Source of the DNA: Alphaproteobacteria bacterium
Lineage (GTDB): Bacteria; Pseudomonadota; Alphaproteobacteria; Bin95
Direction of reading: 5' to 3'
Assembly: GCA_020638555.1 (NCBI GenBank)
Contig: JACKII010000001.1
Coordinates: 620,001 to 684,000 of the forward strand
DNA: 64,000 nt
The notes beneath the pieces are model-generated. The model searched no databases. It saw only the letters and a program-made list of their open reading frames with translations, and had not been told where the DNA came from. Positions 41,801-49,694 of the stretch are shown piece by piece. Positions within the stretch are counted from its first letter, which is position 1. The number at the start of each line of letters is the position of its first letter. A program made the translations under genes and the position numbers.

Positions 41801-43342
41801 CTATTCCGCGGCGATGTCGGCCCGGCGTGCGTGGTGGTAGACGAATTCCTCGCCGTCCAGGTCGATGGCCGGGAACTCGTCCTTCTCGCGCCAATAGTCC
41901 TGGGTGTGCTGCCAGTCGCGGGTGCTGCCGCGGCGCGGCAGATAGGGCACGGCCCGCTCCAGATAGTGCGGGTTGAAGTCGTCCGGATCCCACCAGTCCT
42001 GGATTTCCATGTCCTGGTCCTGCTGGCGCAGCGCCACCTCGACGCTGGTGGCGCCGGTTTCCTTCATGTGGTTCAGCAGGCGGCAGACCAATGCTGCGAC
42101 CAGTTCGCTGCGCAAGGTCCAGCTGGCGCGGAAATAGCCGAACACCCAGGCGAGGTTGGGGACGCCGGTGAACAGGGTGCCGCGATAGGTCACCGTCTGG
42201 TGCCAGTCCAGCGGCTTGTCGTCCAGGCGGAAGGCGATGTCGCCCATGATGGACATGTTGAAGCCGGTCGACGCGACGATCAGGTCGGCCTCCAGCACCT
42301 TGCCCGACTTCAGCAGAATGCCGTTCTCGACGAAGCGGTCGATCTCGTCGGTGACGACCGAGGCCTGGCCGGCGCTGATGCCCTGGAACAGGTCGCCGTC
42401 CGGCACGAAGGCGATGCGCTGGCGCCAGGGGCGGTAGCCGGGCGTGAAATGGGTGTCCACGTCATAGCCGTCCGGCAGCGAGCCGCGCACATTGTCCAGC
42501 AGCATCTTTTTCGCCGCGTCCGGCCGGTCGCGGCACATGTCGGTGAAGGCCGCCTGATCGTACATGATCTTGCGCCGCGTCACCTCGTGCACGATTTCCT
42601 CGTCCACCTGGAGCGTGCGCAATTCCTCGGCGATGTCGATGGCGTTGCGGCCGATGCGGAAAAAGGTGGGCGAGCGTTGCAGCATGGTCACATGCTTGGC
42701 CACACCCGCCATGGCCGGAACGATGGTCGCGGCGCTGGCGCCGGAGCCGATGACGACGACGTTTTTGCCCTTGTAGTCCAGGTCCCGCGGCCATTCCTCG
42801 GAATGGACCAACTGGCCCTTATAGTCCTCGACCCCCTTCCATTCGGGCATATAGCCCTGATTGTGCCGGTAATAGCCCTGGCACATGTAGAGGAAGTTGC
42901 AGGTGAACCGCTTTTGCGCGCCGGTCGCGCCGTCTTCCGCGGTCACGGTCCAGAGGCTGTCGGCGGACGACCAGTCGGCGGCCAGGATTTTGTGGCGATA
43001 GCGGATGTGGCGGTCGATGCCGTTGTCCTCGATCACCTCGCCCATGTATTTCAGGATTTCTTCGGCCGTGGCGATGGGCGGGCCGACCCAGGGCTTGAAG
43101 CTGTAGCCGAAGGTGTGCAGGTCGCTGTCCGACCGGATGCCGGGATAGCGGTGCGTCCACCAGGTGCCGCCGAAGCTTTCCTCGGCCTCCAGCACGACGA
43201 AGCCGGTGTCCGGGTTGTTCTGCTGCAGATAATAGGCCGCGCCGACGCCGGAAATGCCGGCGCCGACGATCAGCACGTCGAAATGCTCGGCCGGTGCGCC
43301 GGTTTGGGCGGAGGGGGTCGCCGCCGTCTGCGCTGTCGCCAT
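41801..43342 (-). CDS. flavin-containing monooxygenase, Baeyer-Villiger type
   Basis: A 513-residue class B flavoprotein. FAD motif GAGISG (27-32), the fingerprint YKGQLVHSEEWP (173-184), which fits F-x-G-x3-H-x3-W-[PD] with Tyr for Phe, and NADP motif GSGASA (198-203) are in order. HRYPGIRSDSD is conserved in Baeyer-Villiger monooxygenases that convert ketones to esters or lactones. The substrate is unknown. A 12-bp stem-loop lies 35 bp past its stop and a separate partial FMO gene is at the left edge of the window. Confidence 0.92.
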   Translation of the reverse strand: MATAQTAATPSAQTGAPAEHFDVLIVGAGISGVGAAYYLQQNNPDTGFVVLEAEESFGGTWWTHRYPGIRSDSDLHTFGYSFKPWVGPPIATAEEILKYMGEVIEDNGIDRHIRYRHKILAADWSSADSLWTVTAEDGATGAQKRFTCNFLYMCQGYYRHNQGYMPEWKGVEDYKGQLVHSEEWPRDLDYKGKNVVVIGSGASAATIVPAMAGVAKHVTMLQRSPTFFRIGRNAIDIAEELRTLQVDEEIVHEVTRRKIMYDQAAFTDMCRDRPDAAKKMLLDNVRGSLPDGYDVDTHFTPGYRPWRQRIAFVPDGDLFQGISAGQASVVTDEIDRFVENGILLKSGKVLEADLIVASTGFNMSIMGDIAFRLDDKPLDWHQTVTYRGTLFTGVPNLAWVFGYFRASWTLRSELVAALVCRLLNHMKETGATSVEVALRQQDQDMEIQDWWDPDDFNPHYLERAVPYLPRRGSTRDWQHTQDYWREKDEFPAIDLDGEEFVYHHARRADIAAE

Positions 43343-43493
43343 GAGGATGCTCCTTCGGTCCGTTAAGACGGGTGCCCGACCAGCGGGCCTTACACAAAAG
43401 TATCACATCATTCCCGTCCCACACCTATGCGCCAATCCGTACCGGGGGCTGCGAAGCGGTGTCGCGGGGGCGAGGATGAGTGGGCCGGAGCGA

Positions 43494-43522
43494 AACGCCC
43501 CGGCGGTTCGCTCCGGGGCGTT
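43494..43522 (-). terminator. stem-loop after PEP-CTERM gene 1
   Basis: A perfect 10-bp stem, AACGCCCCGG (43494-43503) with CCGGGGCGTT (43513-43522), 20 bp past the stop at 43543. It is followed by three Ts on the minus strand; probably an intrinsic terminator of moderate strength. Confidence 0.65.
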
Positions 43523-43542
43523 CGCCGCAATGGCGGGTGGCT

Positions 43543-44313
43543 TCAGGCGCGGCGCCGGCGGGCGGCGGCCGTGAGTCCGATGGCGCCCACGGCCAGCAGG
43601 CCGAAGGTGGCCGGCTCCGGCACGGACGCGGTGGTGACGAACACGGCGAACACGTCGCCGGTGCCGATCGGGCCGGTGTTCCAGTTCGGCACGTCGGCAT
43701 CGACGGCGACCGGCGGCAGCGCATAGAGGAAGGCGCGGGTGTCGATGCCGACCAGGGCGTCGCGGCTTTCCTCCCACGAGCAGGCCCAGTTCGAGTCGGC
43801 GCCGTCCATCACCACCAGCAGACCGCGGTCGTTGCCGCAGCCGCCATAATTGCGCTCGACGAACCAGTGCCGGTCATTGCCCGGATCGCCGGGGATCGAG
43901 AAGAAATTGTGGACCGCGAAGCTGGCAAGCCCGTAGGTCGAGGCGGTCAAATGGCTGGCGGCGAAGAAATTGCCCTTGTCGGTGCCGCTGGCGTCGAATT
44001 CGATGAAAATCTGCTCGACCCCGCCGGAATAGACCGCGACGCGCACGGTCTGGACATCGCCCCAATTGCTGTCGACGAAGCTGTTCTTGTAGTCGATGCC
44101 GTTGTTGGTCAACGACGTGGCGCCGGCCACGCCTTCGTTGTGGCCGCCGGCATTCAGCCAGTCCTGGTACGGGTCGATCAGGCCATCCGCCGACGTGGCG
44201 GCGGGGGCGAGGTCGCTGACCTTCATCGCCAGGATGGTGGCGGCATGGGTCGGTGCGGCGAACCCGAGGGCAAGTGCCGCTGACGCAACCGCAAACGCAT
44301 TGCGCAAACGCAT
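43543..44313 (-). CDS. PEP-CTERM sorting-domain protein
   Basis: A 256-residue secreted protein. The signal peptide (1-24, ending THA) is followed by a beta-rich body, and the C-terminus has VPEP, a 17-residue membrane segment and RRRRA, the PEP-CTERM signal cleaved and anchored by exosortase. A Cys-rich stretch (GGCGNDRG..WACSW) may be disulfide-bonded. No exosortase (EpsH/XrtA) is in the window. The upstream region has AT-rich sequence and a TACTATT heptamer shared with the second PEP-CTERM gene. Divergent from an SDR. Confidence 0.88.
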   Translation of the reverse strand: MRLRNAFAVASAALALGFAAPTHAATILAMKVSDLAPAATSADGLIDPYQDWLNAGGHNEGVAGATSLTNNGIDYKNSFVDSNWGDVQTVRVAVYSGGVEQIFIEFDASGTDKGNFFAASHLTASTYGLASFAVHNFFSIPGDPGNDRHWFVERNYGGCGNDRGLLVVMDGADSNWACSWEESRDALVGIDTRAFLYALPPVAVDADVPNWNTGPIGTGDVFAVFVTTASVPEPATFGLLAVGAIGLTAAARRRRA

Positions 44314-44375
44314 GAAAACTCTCCTTCAAATTGTGTGTGTCAGAAACTTGCCCACAGACTTTGCCGCCAAATCGC

Positions 44376-44382
44376 TACTATT
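44376..44382 (-). promoter_or_regulatory. TACTATT heptamer upstream of PEP-CTERM gene 1
   Basis: TACTATT (AATAGTA on the minus strand) ends 63 bases upstream of the 44313 start, in an AT-rich run. The same heptamer ends 60 bases upstream of the second PEP-CTERM start. It could be a shared -10 or regulator site; function is inferred only. Confidence 0.4.
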
Positions 44383-44428
44383 GTATCATATATATCATAA
44401 CAAGTTACGTGCCTCCAGCCGAAATATG

Positions 44429-44493
44429 ACCGAAACGGTCCGCAATAGGGTGGAAATTCGGGAATGGTGTCGAAATTGCGGAACCGTCCGCAA
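44429..44493. promoter_or_regulatory. candidate operator between PEP-CTERM gene 1 and SDR
   Basis: ACCG-AAA-CGGT (44429-44439) and TTGCGGA-ACCG-TCCGCAA (44476-44493, perfect 7-bp arms) lie in the divergent promoter region, with a further half-site TCCGCAA at 44439-44445. The spacing suggests a dimeric repressor or activator; none is encoded nearby. Confidence 0.5.
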
Positions 44494-44578
44494 CGCGGTG
44501 CGGATGCTTGGGGGTTCGGCCGGCTTTGGTTAAGCTCTGACCCACAACCAAGACACCGAAACAGAGGAAACCCCATTC

Positions 44579-45358
44579 ATGCGTCTTGCCAACAAGATCG
44601 GCCTTGTCACCGCTGCCGGCTCCGGCATGGGCCGGGCCGGGGCCGTCCGCTTTGCCCGGGAAGGGGCGGCCGTCGGCGTCGTCGACCTGGACCCGGAGGC
44701 CGTCCGGGCGGTGGTGGCCGAGATCGAGGCCGCGGGCGGCCAGGCGCTGGGCATCGCCTGCGACCTGCGCGACGACGCCAATGCGCGCCGCATCGTCCGG
44801 GAGACGGCGGCGCGGTTCGGCGGCCTCGACTTCGTCTGGAACCATGTGGGCCATCCGGGCCCGGCCGCCATCGAGGGGCTGGACATGGCGGATTTCGAAC
44901 TGGCCGTGGACCTGAACCTGCGCAGCGTGCTGGTGACGACCGAGGCGGCGCTGCCGGAATTGCGCGCCCGCGGCGGAGGATCGCTGCTGTTCACCGCCTC
45001 CACCAGCGGGCTGCGCGGCTCGCCGTTCAGCCCGGTCTATTCGGCGGCCAAATTCGGCGTGGTCGGCCTGGTGCGCTCGCTCGCCAAGCGCTATGCGGCG
45101 GAGAATATCCGCGTCAACGCGGTGTGCCCCGGCCCGACCGACACGCCGATGCTGCGGGTGTTCGTTGCCCGGCCGGATCAGCAATCCACCGCCGGGCAGG
45201 ACAAGGAAGGCCTGGTCGCCCAATATGCCGCCGCCAACCCCACCGGACGGGCGGCTAGGCCGGAGGATATCGCCAATGCGGCGCTGTTCCTGGTATCGGA
45301 CGAGGCAGCCTATGTGAGCGGTGCCGCCCTGCCGGTCGACGGCGCGGCGACGGCCTGA
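44579..45358 (+). CDS. SDR family oxidoreductase (atypical NHVG)
   Basis: A 259-residue short-chain dehydrogenase. Cofactor motif AAGSGMG (12-18) and the Asp at the end of strand 2 (DLDPE) favour NAD(H). The catalytic Ser141 or Ser143 (FTASTSG), Tyr154 and Lys158 (YSAAK) are present. The usual NNAG is NHVG (88-91), an unusual change near the substrate-cofactor interface. A ribosome site AGAGGAAA precedes the ATG. It is followed after 15 bp by another SDR gene, suggesting a shared pathway. Confidence 0.87.
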   Translation: MRLANKIGLVTAAGSGMGRAGAVRFAREGAAVGVVDLDPEAVRAVVAEIEAAGGQALGIACDLRDDANARRIVRETAARFGGLDFVWNHVGHPGPAAIEGLDMADFELAVDLNLRSVLVTTEAALPELRARGGGSLLFTASTSGLRGSPFSPVYSAAKFGVVGLVRSLAKRYAAENIRVNAVCPGPTDTPMLRVFVARPDQQSTAGQDKEGLVAQYAAANPTGRAARPEDIANAALFLVSDEAAYVSGAALPVDGAATA

Positions 45359-45373
45359 AAGGAGACACGGATC

Positions 45374-46156
45374 ATGGCACGTTTGAGCAAACTTTCCCGT
45401 TCGATTGCCGGCAAGGTGGCGCTGGTCACCGGGGCCGGCTCCGGTATGGGGCGGGCGACATCCTATCTGTTCGCGGACGAGGGCGCCCATGTCGCCTGCT
45501 GCGACGTCAATGGCGAGACGGCGGAGGCCACCGCCGCGGCGATCCGCGAGGCCGGCGGCTCGGCCGAGGCCTGGACCCTGGACGTGGCGGACCGGGCTGC
45601 GGTCGGCCGGGTGGTGGCCGCGGTGGCGGACCGCTTCGGCGGGCTCGACATCCTGGTGAACAATGCCGGGGTTTCCGTGCACTGCCCGATCGACGCCGAG
45701 GACTATGAGGAACGCTGGCAGCGGGCGGTGGCGGTGAACATTACCGCGCACACCCACACGATCCGGGCGGCGCTGCCCTGGCTGCGCCGCTGCGAGAGCG
45801 GCGGCCGGGTGGTCAACATCGCCTCGACCGAGGGGCTGGGCGCGACGCCGTCGATCAGCCCTTACACCAGCACCAAGCACGCGGTGATCGGCCTGACCCG
45901 CTCGCTGGCGGTGGAACTGGGCAAGGAGGGGATCACGGTCAACTGCATCTGCCCCGGCGCCATCCGCACCGGCATGACCGAGAAATACCCGGAGGAAGCG
46001 AAACAGAAATTCGCCCGCCGCCGCATCCCCATCGCCCGCTATGCCGACCCGGAGGAGGTGGCGCACGGCACGCTCAGCCTGGTGCTGCCGGCGGCGAGCT
46101 ATATCAACGGCGTGGTGCTGCCGGTCGATGCCGGGCTGACGATCAAGAACGCCTGA
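45374..46156 (+). CDS. SDR family oxidoreductase
   Basis: A 260-residue short-chain dehydrogenase with TGAGSGMG (19-26), NNAG near residue 95, catalytic Ser (NIASTEG) and YTSTK. CPGAIRTGMTEKY is typical for the substrate-binding loop. AAAGGAGACACGG precedes its ATG, 15 bp downstream of the previous SDR. The two SDRs are only moderately similar in sequence and may act on successive substrates. The reactions are unknown. Confidence 0.9.
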   Translation: MARLSKLSRSIAGKVALVTGAGSGMGRATSYLFADEGAHVACCDVNGETAEATAAAIREAGGSAEAWTLDVADRAAVGRVVAAVADRFGGLDILVNNAGVSVHCPIDAEDYEERWQRAVAVNITAHTHTIRAALPWLRRCESGGRVVNIASTEGLGATPSISPYTSTKHAVIGLTRSLAVELGKEGITVNCICPGAIRTGMTEKYPEEAKQKFARRRIPIARYADPEEVAHGTLSLVLPAASYINGVVLPVDAGLTIKNA

Positions 46157-46221
46157 GAGGACAAAACCGCCTGAGGGGATACGAACGCCCAGGGGTCCTT
46201 GCCTCTCGGGCGGTGCCTCCG

Positions 46222-46359
46222 TCAGTTCAGCTTCTGATCGAGTTTCTCGCCCAGGTTTTCGAGCGGCCCTTCGTGCTTTTCCTGGAACAGGGAGCCGAAG
46301 ACGAACGTCGCGATGATGGCCGCGGCGACCACGATCGCGATGATGACCGGCTTCTGCAT
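46222..46359 (-). CDS. 45-residue single-pass membrane peptide
   Basis: A short ORF starting ATG 46359 with AGGAG at 8 bases. MQKPVIIAIVVAAAIIATFVF is replaced here by its description: a start, a two-residue basic cap and a hydrophobic helix (4-22), followed by a charged amphipathic tail (EKHEGPLENLGEKLDQ). Such tails are found in small bacterial membrane proteins of unknown function. It lies downstream of a strong terminator that ends the PEP-CTERM gene, so it has its own promoter if expressed. Confidence 0.65.
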   Translation of the reverse strand: MQKPVIIAIVVAAAIIATFVFGSLFQEKHEGPLENLGEKLDQKLN

Positions 46360-46462
46360 GGCGGTGCTCCTGTGGACGGTGGCGAAGCCGCCGAGAGTGA
46401 CTCTCCGCGCCCCTTAACCCTTACTGCGATGGCCGGCCGCCTGTCCAGCCGACCGGCGCGGC

Positions 46463-46495
46463 AAAAAAAAGCAGCCCTCGACCGTGAGGGCTGCT
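46463..46495 (-). terminator. intrinsic terminator of PEP-CTERM gene 2
   Basis: On the minus strand, AGCAGCCCTC pairs perfectly with GAGGGCTGCT (10 bp, loop of 6) and is followed by a run of eight Ts. It lies 47 bp past the stop of the gene at 46542. The clearest intrinsic terminator in the window besides the one at 30544. Confidence 0.92.
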
Positions 46496-46541
46496 GCCAA
46501 GTTTCCGTCGCCCGAGGGAGCAAGCGACGTAACGGATGGGC

Positions 46542-47198
46542 CTATTGGCGGCGGCGGCGGGTGACGATGGCGCCGCCGATCAGGCCGGCGCCCGCCAGCG
46601 CGAGCATGCCCGGCTCGGACACCCGGCGGTTGGTTTCGACGAGATCGAGCGAAACGTCGGAATTGGTGCCGGCGGCGATGATCAGCTTGATCGAGTCCAC
46701 CGCCGTCAGGTCGGCGGTGCCGACGAAGCTGGCGAAATCGAAGCCGAACGTGCCCACATTCAGGCCGGTGAGCGCCAGGGTCGACATCTGGGCGCCCGTG
46801 TCGGTCACCTCCAGGGCCAGGTCGACATTGCCGACGTCAATCGACAGGACGGTGATGCGGACCTGGGTCGCCGCGCCGCCATCGGTCAGGTCGATGCCGC
46901 CCAGGCCAACGCCGTTGGCATCCCAGGTCACGGACGAGGAGCCGGGGCCTTGTGTGGTCTGGCCGTGGTCCAGCGTGGACCCGGTCGACGCCAGGGTGGT
47001 TCCGTCGGAGCTGGTCGCCTCGACAAACATGGTGCGGCTGCCACCGATCGCCGACACCGATGCCACATTGGTCGGGCCCGGATTGCCGGGGACGACGTTG
47101 AAGCTGGTGCCGTCGTTGAAATCGTCGATCACCAGGGCATGCGCCGGGAGGGCTGCGAGCGAAAACGCTGCGATGGCAGCGGCTGTCAGTAAACGCAT
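46542..47198 (-). CDS. PEP-CTERM sorting-domain protein (SEP variant)
   Basis: A 218-residue secreted protein. Signal peptide 1-21 ends PAHA; the body is beta-rich with many Gly, Thr, Ser and Val and few charges. The C-terminus has VSEPG, an 18-residue hydrophobic segment and TRRRRQ, a recognised variant of the PEP-CTERM signal. The start at 47198 has AGGAGTGAG. It is one of two such proteins in the window, close to SDR genes but without exosortase. A strong terminator follows. Its role (biofilm or surface polymer) is inferred from the family. Confidence 0.87.
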   Translation of the reverse strand: MRLLTAAAIAAFSLAALPAHALVIDDFNDGTSFNVVPGNPGPTNVASVSAIGGSRTMFVEATSSDGTTLASTGSTLDHGQTTQGPGSSSVTWDANGVGLGGIDLTDGGAATQVRITVLSIDVGNVDLALEVTDTGAQMSTLALTGLNVGTFGFDFASFVGTADLTAVDSIKLIIAAGTNSDVSLDLVETNRRVSEPGMLALAGAGLIGGAIVTRRRRQ

Positions 47199-47548
47199 TG
47201 TCTCACTCCTGTATTGTCTTGCGCCGTGGTTGAAGACCGTGGCGGACAGACAACCCATACTATTCGATGTATGTGGGCGCAACGATCCTACAGGATTAGT
47301 CGAAAAGAATACAATAACATGGTAAAGGGAGTCGGTGGCCAGGTATGGTAAATCGATTTTGCCGGGTGGCCGCGCAATAAATTTTATTTTACATTCAAAT
47401 TATCAAATAATATCATGCATAAATGCATATTTACAATAAATATGAAAATTATATTGCATATGTTACAGTCATTGTCGGAATTGCCTGCCGAGGTACGGGC
47501 TGCGTCATTTTGGAACAACTTGTCTAGGGAGTGAAAGGTGCGGCCGGA
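47199..47548. other. AT-rich intergenic region upstream of PEP-CTERM gene 2
   Basis: This 350-bp gap has an extremely AT-rich part (about 47370-47480, roughly four-fifths A+T) in an otherwise GC-rich chromosome. It includes ATGCAT-AA-ATGCAT and several AATAAA/TATT runs. TACTATT occurs at 47258-47264, 60 bases before the PEP-CTERM start. No gene is seen. The region probably holds the promoter and perhaps a binding platform for an AT-rich-DNA binding silencer. Confidence 0.65.
47258..47264 (-). promoter_or_regulatory. TACTATT heptamer upstream of PEP-CTERM gene 2
   Basis: The same heptamer as at 44376, ending 60 bases upstream of ATG 47198. The near-identical distance in two co-functional genes supports a shared promoter element. 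Confidence 0.4.
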
Positions 47549-48436
47549 TCAGTTCCGGCCGCCCGATTTGTTTAGCTTGCGGTACAGGTCCAGCATCGCC
47601 ACCACGTCGTGCCCCTCATAGCCGCCGGCAAGCGCCGTGGTCATCATCTCGCGCACCAGCGAGGCCACGGGCATGGGCTGGCGCAGGCTGCGCGCCACGT
47701 CGATGGCCAGCGCCACGTCCTTTTCGCCCAGCTCCATCTTGAACCCCGGCGCCCAGTTGGATTGCAGCGCATTCGGCCAGCGCTTCAGGAAATGGTGCGA
47801 GCGGCCGCCGCTCTGGGAGAGGGTGGCGAACAGCACTTCCGGGTCGACGCCCGCGGCCTCGCCCAGCGCGAACGCCTCGGCCGCAACCAGGACATTGCCC
47901 ATGGACATGACGTTGTTGACCAGCTTGACCGTCTTGGCGGTGCCGACATCGCCGGTGGGCAGTTGTGCCGAGCCCAAGGCGTCGAACAGCGGCTTGGCGC
48001 GGGCGAGATCGGCGTCGGAGCCGCCCAGCAGCAGCACCAGACTTCCGTCCGCCGCCTCCTGCGGGCCGCCGCTGACCGGCGCGTCGATCACGCCCAGGCC
48101 GCGGGCGCGGCAGGCGGTGCCGACATCGACCATGGTCTGGGCGTCGATGGTGCTGAAGTCGATGCAGATCGCCCCGGCCTTGGGGTTGCAGGCGAGAATG
48201 CCGGCCTCGCCCAACCAGGCCGCGCGCACGATGGCGGAATTCGGCAGGCTGGAGAGCAGGAAGTCCGCGCCGTCGACCGCCGCTTGCAGGTCGTCGGTGA
48301 CGGCGAGCCCGTCCGCGGCGGCCGCATCGCGGCTGGCGGGGCTGACATCGTGGCCGATGACGTCGAAGCCGGCGCGTTGCAGGCAAAGCGCCATGCCGGC
48401 GCCCATCTGGCCGATGCCGATATAGGCGATGCGCAT
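47549..48436 (-). CDS. NAD(P)-dependent beta-hydroxyacid dehydrogenase
   Basis: A 295-residue enzyme of the 3-hydroxyisobutyrate dehydrogenase/tartronate semialdehyde reductase family. IGIGQMGAGMA (6-16) is the dinucleotide-binding loop, DAPVSGGPQEAADGSL the signature, and Lys in KLVNNVMS the catalytic lysine. It could act in valine breakdown or glyoxylate metabolism. The start at 48436 begins the Rossmann motif; the longer frame is not needed. Confidence 0.9.
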   Translation of the reverse strand: MRIAYIGIGQMGAGMALCLQRAGFDVIGHDVSPASRDAAAADGLAVTDDLQAAVDGADFLLSSLPNSAIVRAAWLGEAGILACNPKAGAICIDFSTIDAQTMVDVGTACRARGLGVIDAPVSGGPQEAADGSLVLLLGGSDADLARAKPLFDALGSAQLPTGDVGTAKTVKLVNNVMSMGNVLVAAEAFALGEAAGVDPEVLFATLSQSGGRSHHFLKRWPNALQSNWAPGFKMELGEKDVALAIDVARSLRQPMPVASLVREMMTTALAGGYEGHDVVAMLDLYRKLNKSGGRN

Positions 48437-48513
48437 TGGGGATGATCCTTGTCGGGTTCGGGTGTGGCGTTGGCCGGCCAGTCTAACGGATGGGGCGGGC
48501 GGTTGGCGACCGG

Positions 48514-48717
48514 TCACTGGTCCGCCGGGCCGGTAGTGCCGTCGTCGTCGCGCCGGGCGCCGTCCAGCAGCGTGCGGACCCGCTCGGTCTCGGCCCGGTC
48601 GTGGGCTTTCTCCGCCTTGGTGCGCCCGAATTTGCGGCGGTTGGCGGCGCTTGCGGCGGCTTTCTCCGCCCGCGCTTTGGCCTTGCGGGCACGATTGAGG
48701 TTGACGATGTCGGCCAT
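48514..48717 (-). CDS. DUF4169 family protein
   Basis: A 67-residue, very basic, alanine-rich helical protein. MADIVNLNRARKAKARAEK is the DUF4169 hallmark, followed by NRRKFGRTKAEK. The family is found mainly in alphaproteobacteria and is of unknown function. It stops 78 bp before the beta-hydroxyacid dehydrogenase gene begins on the same strand. Confidence 0.88.
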   Translation of the reverse strand: MADIVNLNRARKAKARAEKAAASAANRRKFGRTKAEKAHDRAETERVRTLLDGARRDDDGTTGPADQ

Positions 48718-48827
48718 GGCGGGGCGGGCCTCCGGCAGCGAGCGGGTCCGAAATCGGCCATGGCGCGCCGGCGCCCAGCCGATATACTCAGCCCCAACCC
48801 TAGCACAAACGCCAAATGAGGAACCCC

Positions 48828-49685
48828 ATGGTCGGCGAAGTCTGGCGCATCGGCGCCGTGAAAATCACCCGGATCGTCGAGATCGAGGCGACCGGCGGCA
48901 TGTCGCGCATCATCCCGGACGCGACCCGGGACAAGGTGCAGGAGATCGGCTGGCTCTATCCGCATTTCGCCAGCGCCGACGGGCGGTTGCGCGGCGCGAT
49001 CCACTCGCTGATCGTGGAGACGCCGACCAAGACCATCGTCGTCGACACCTGCGTCGGCAACGACAAGGAGCGCTCGGTCCCGGCCTGGAACAAGCTCCAG
49101 ACCGCCTATCTGGCCGACCTGGCCGCCGCCGGCTATCCGGCGGAGAGCGTGGACACGGTGCTCTGCACCCATCTGCACATCGACCATGTGGGCTGGAACA
49201 CCAAATGGGACGGGGCGAAATGGGTCCCGACCTTCCCGAACGCCGAATACCTGTTCGGCGAGAAGGAGTTCAACCACTGGATGGCCCACGACCGCGACGG
49301 CCAGCAACAGGTGATGACCGACTCGGTGCTGCCCATCGTCGACGCCGGCCTGCAGACGCTGGTGACCCAGGACCATGTGGTCTGCACCGAGGTGCGGCTG
49401 GTGCCGACGCCGGGGCACACGCCCGGCCATCACAGCGTCATGATCGAGAGCGAGGGCCAGAGCGCGCTGATCACCGGCGACTTCCTGCACCATCCCTGCC
49501 AGTTCGCCCATCCGGAATGGCCGAGCGCGCCGGACTGGGACGTGGCCCAGGGCTATGCGACGCGGGTGGACATGTACAAGCGCCTGGCCGACACGCTGAC
49601 CCTGGTGATCGGCACCCACTTCCACACGCCCACCGCCGGCTATCTCAAGACCGACGGCAAGGCCTGGCGGCTGGCCGTGGATTGA
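48828..49685 (+). CDS. MBL-fold metallo-hydrolase
   Basis: A 285-residue metallo-beta-lactamase-fold enzyme with the zinc motif THLHIDHVG, a later His (TPGHTPGHHS), Asp (TGDFLHH) and His (GTHFHTP). These complete a binuclear site. It resembles N-acyl-homoserine-lactone lactonase-type and other small-molecule hydrolases, and the substrate is unknown. ATG 48828 follows GAGGAACCCC; an upstream in-frame ATG at 48816 lies over that ribosome site. Confidence 0.85.
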   Translation: MVGEVWRIGAVKITRIVEIEATGGMSRIIPDATRDKVQEIGWLYPHFASADGRLRGAIHSLIVETPTKTIVVDTCVGNDKERSVPAWNKLQTAYLADLAAAGYPAESVDTVLCTHLHIDHVGWNTKWDGAKWVPTFPNAEYLFGEKEFNHWMAHDRDGQQQVMTDSVLPIVDAGLQTLVTQDHVVCTEVRLVPTPGHTPGHHSVMIESEGQSALITGDFLHHPCQFAHPEWPSAPDWDVAQGYATRVDMYKRLADTLTLVIGTHFHTPTAGYLKTDGKAWRLAVD

Positions 49686-49694
49686 ATCCCACGG

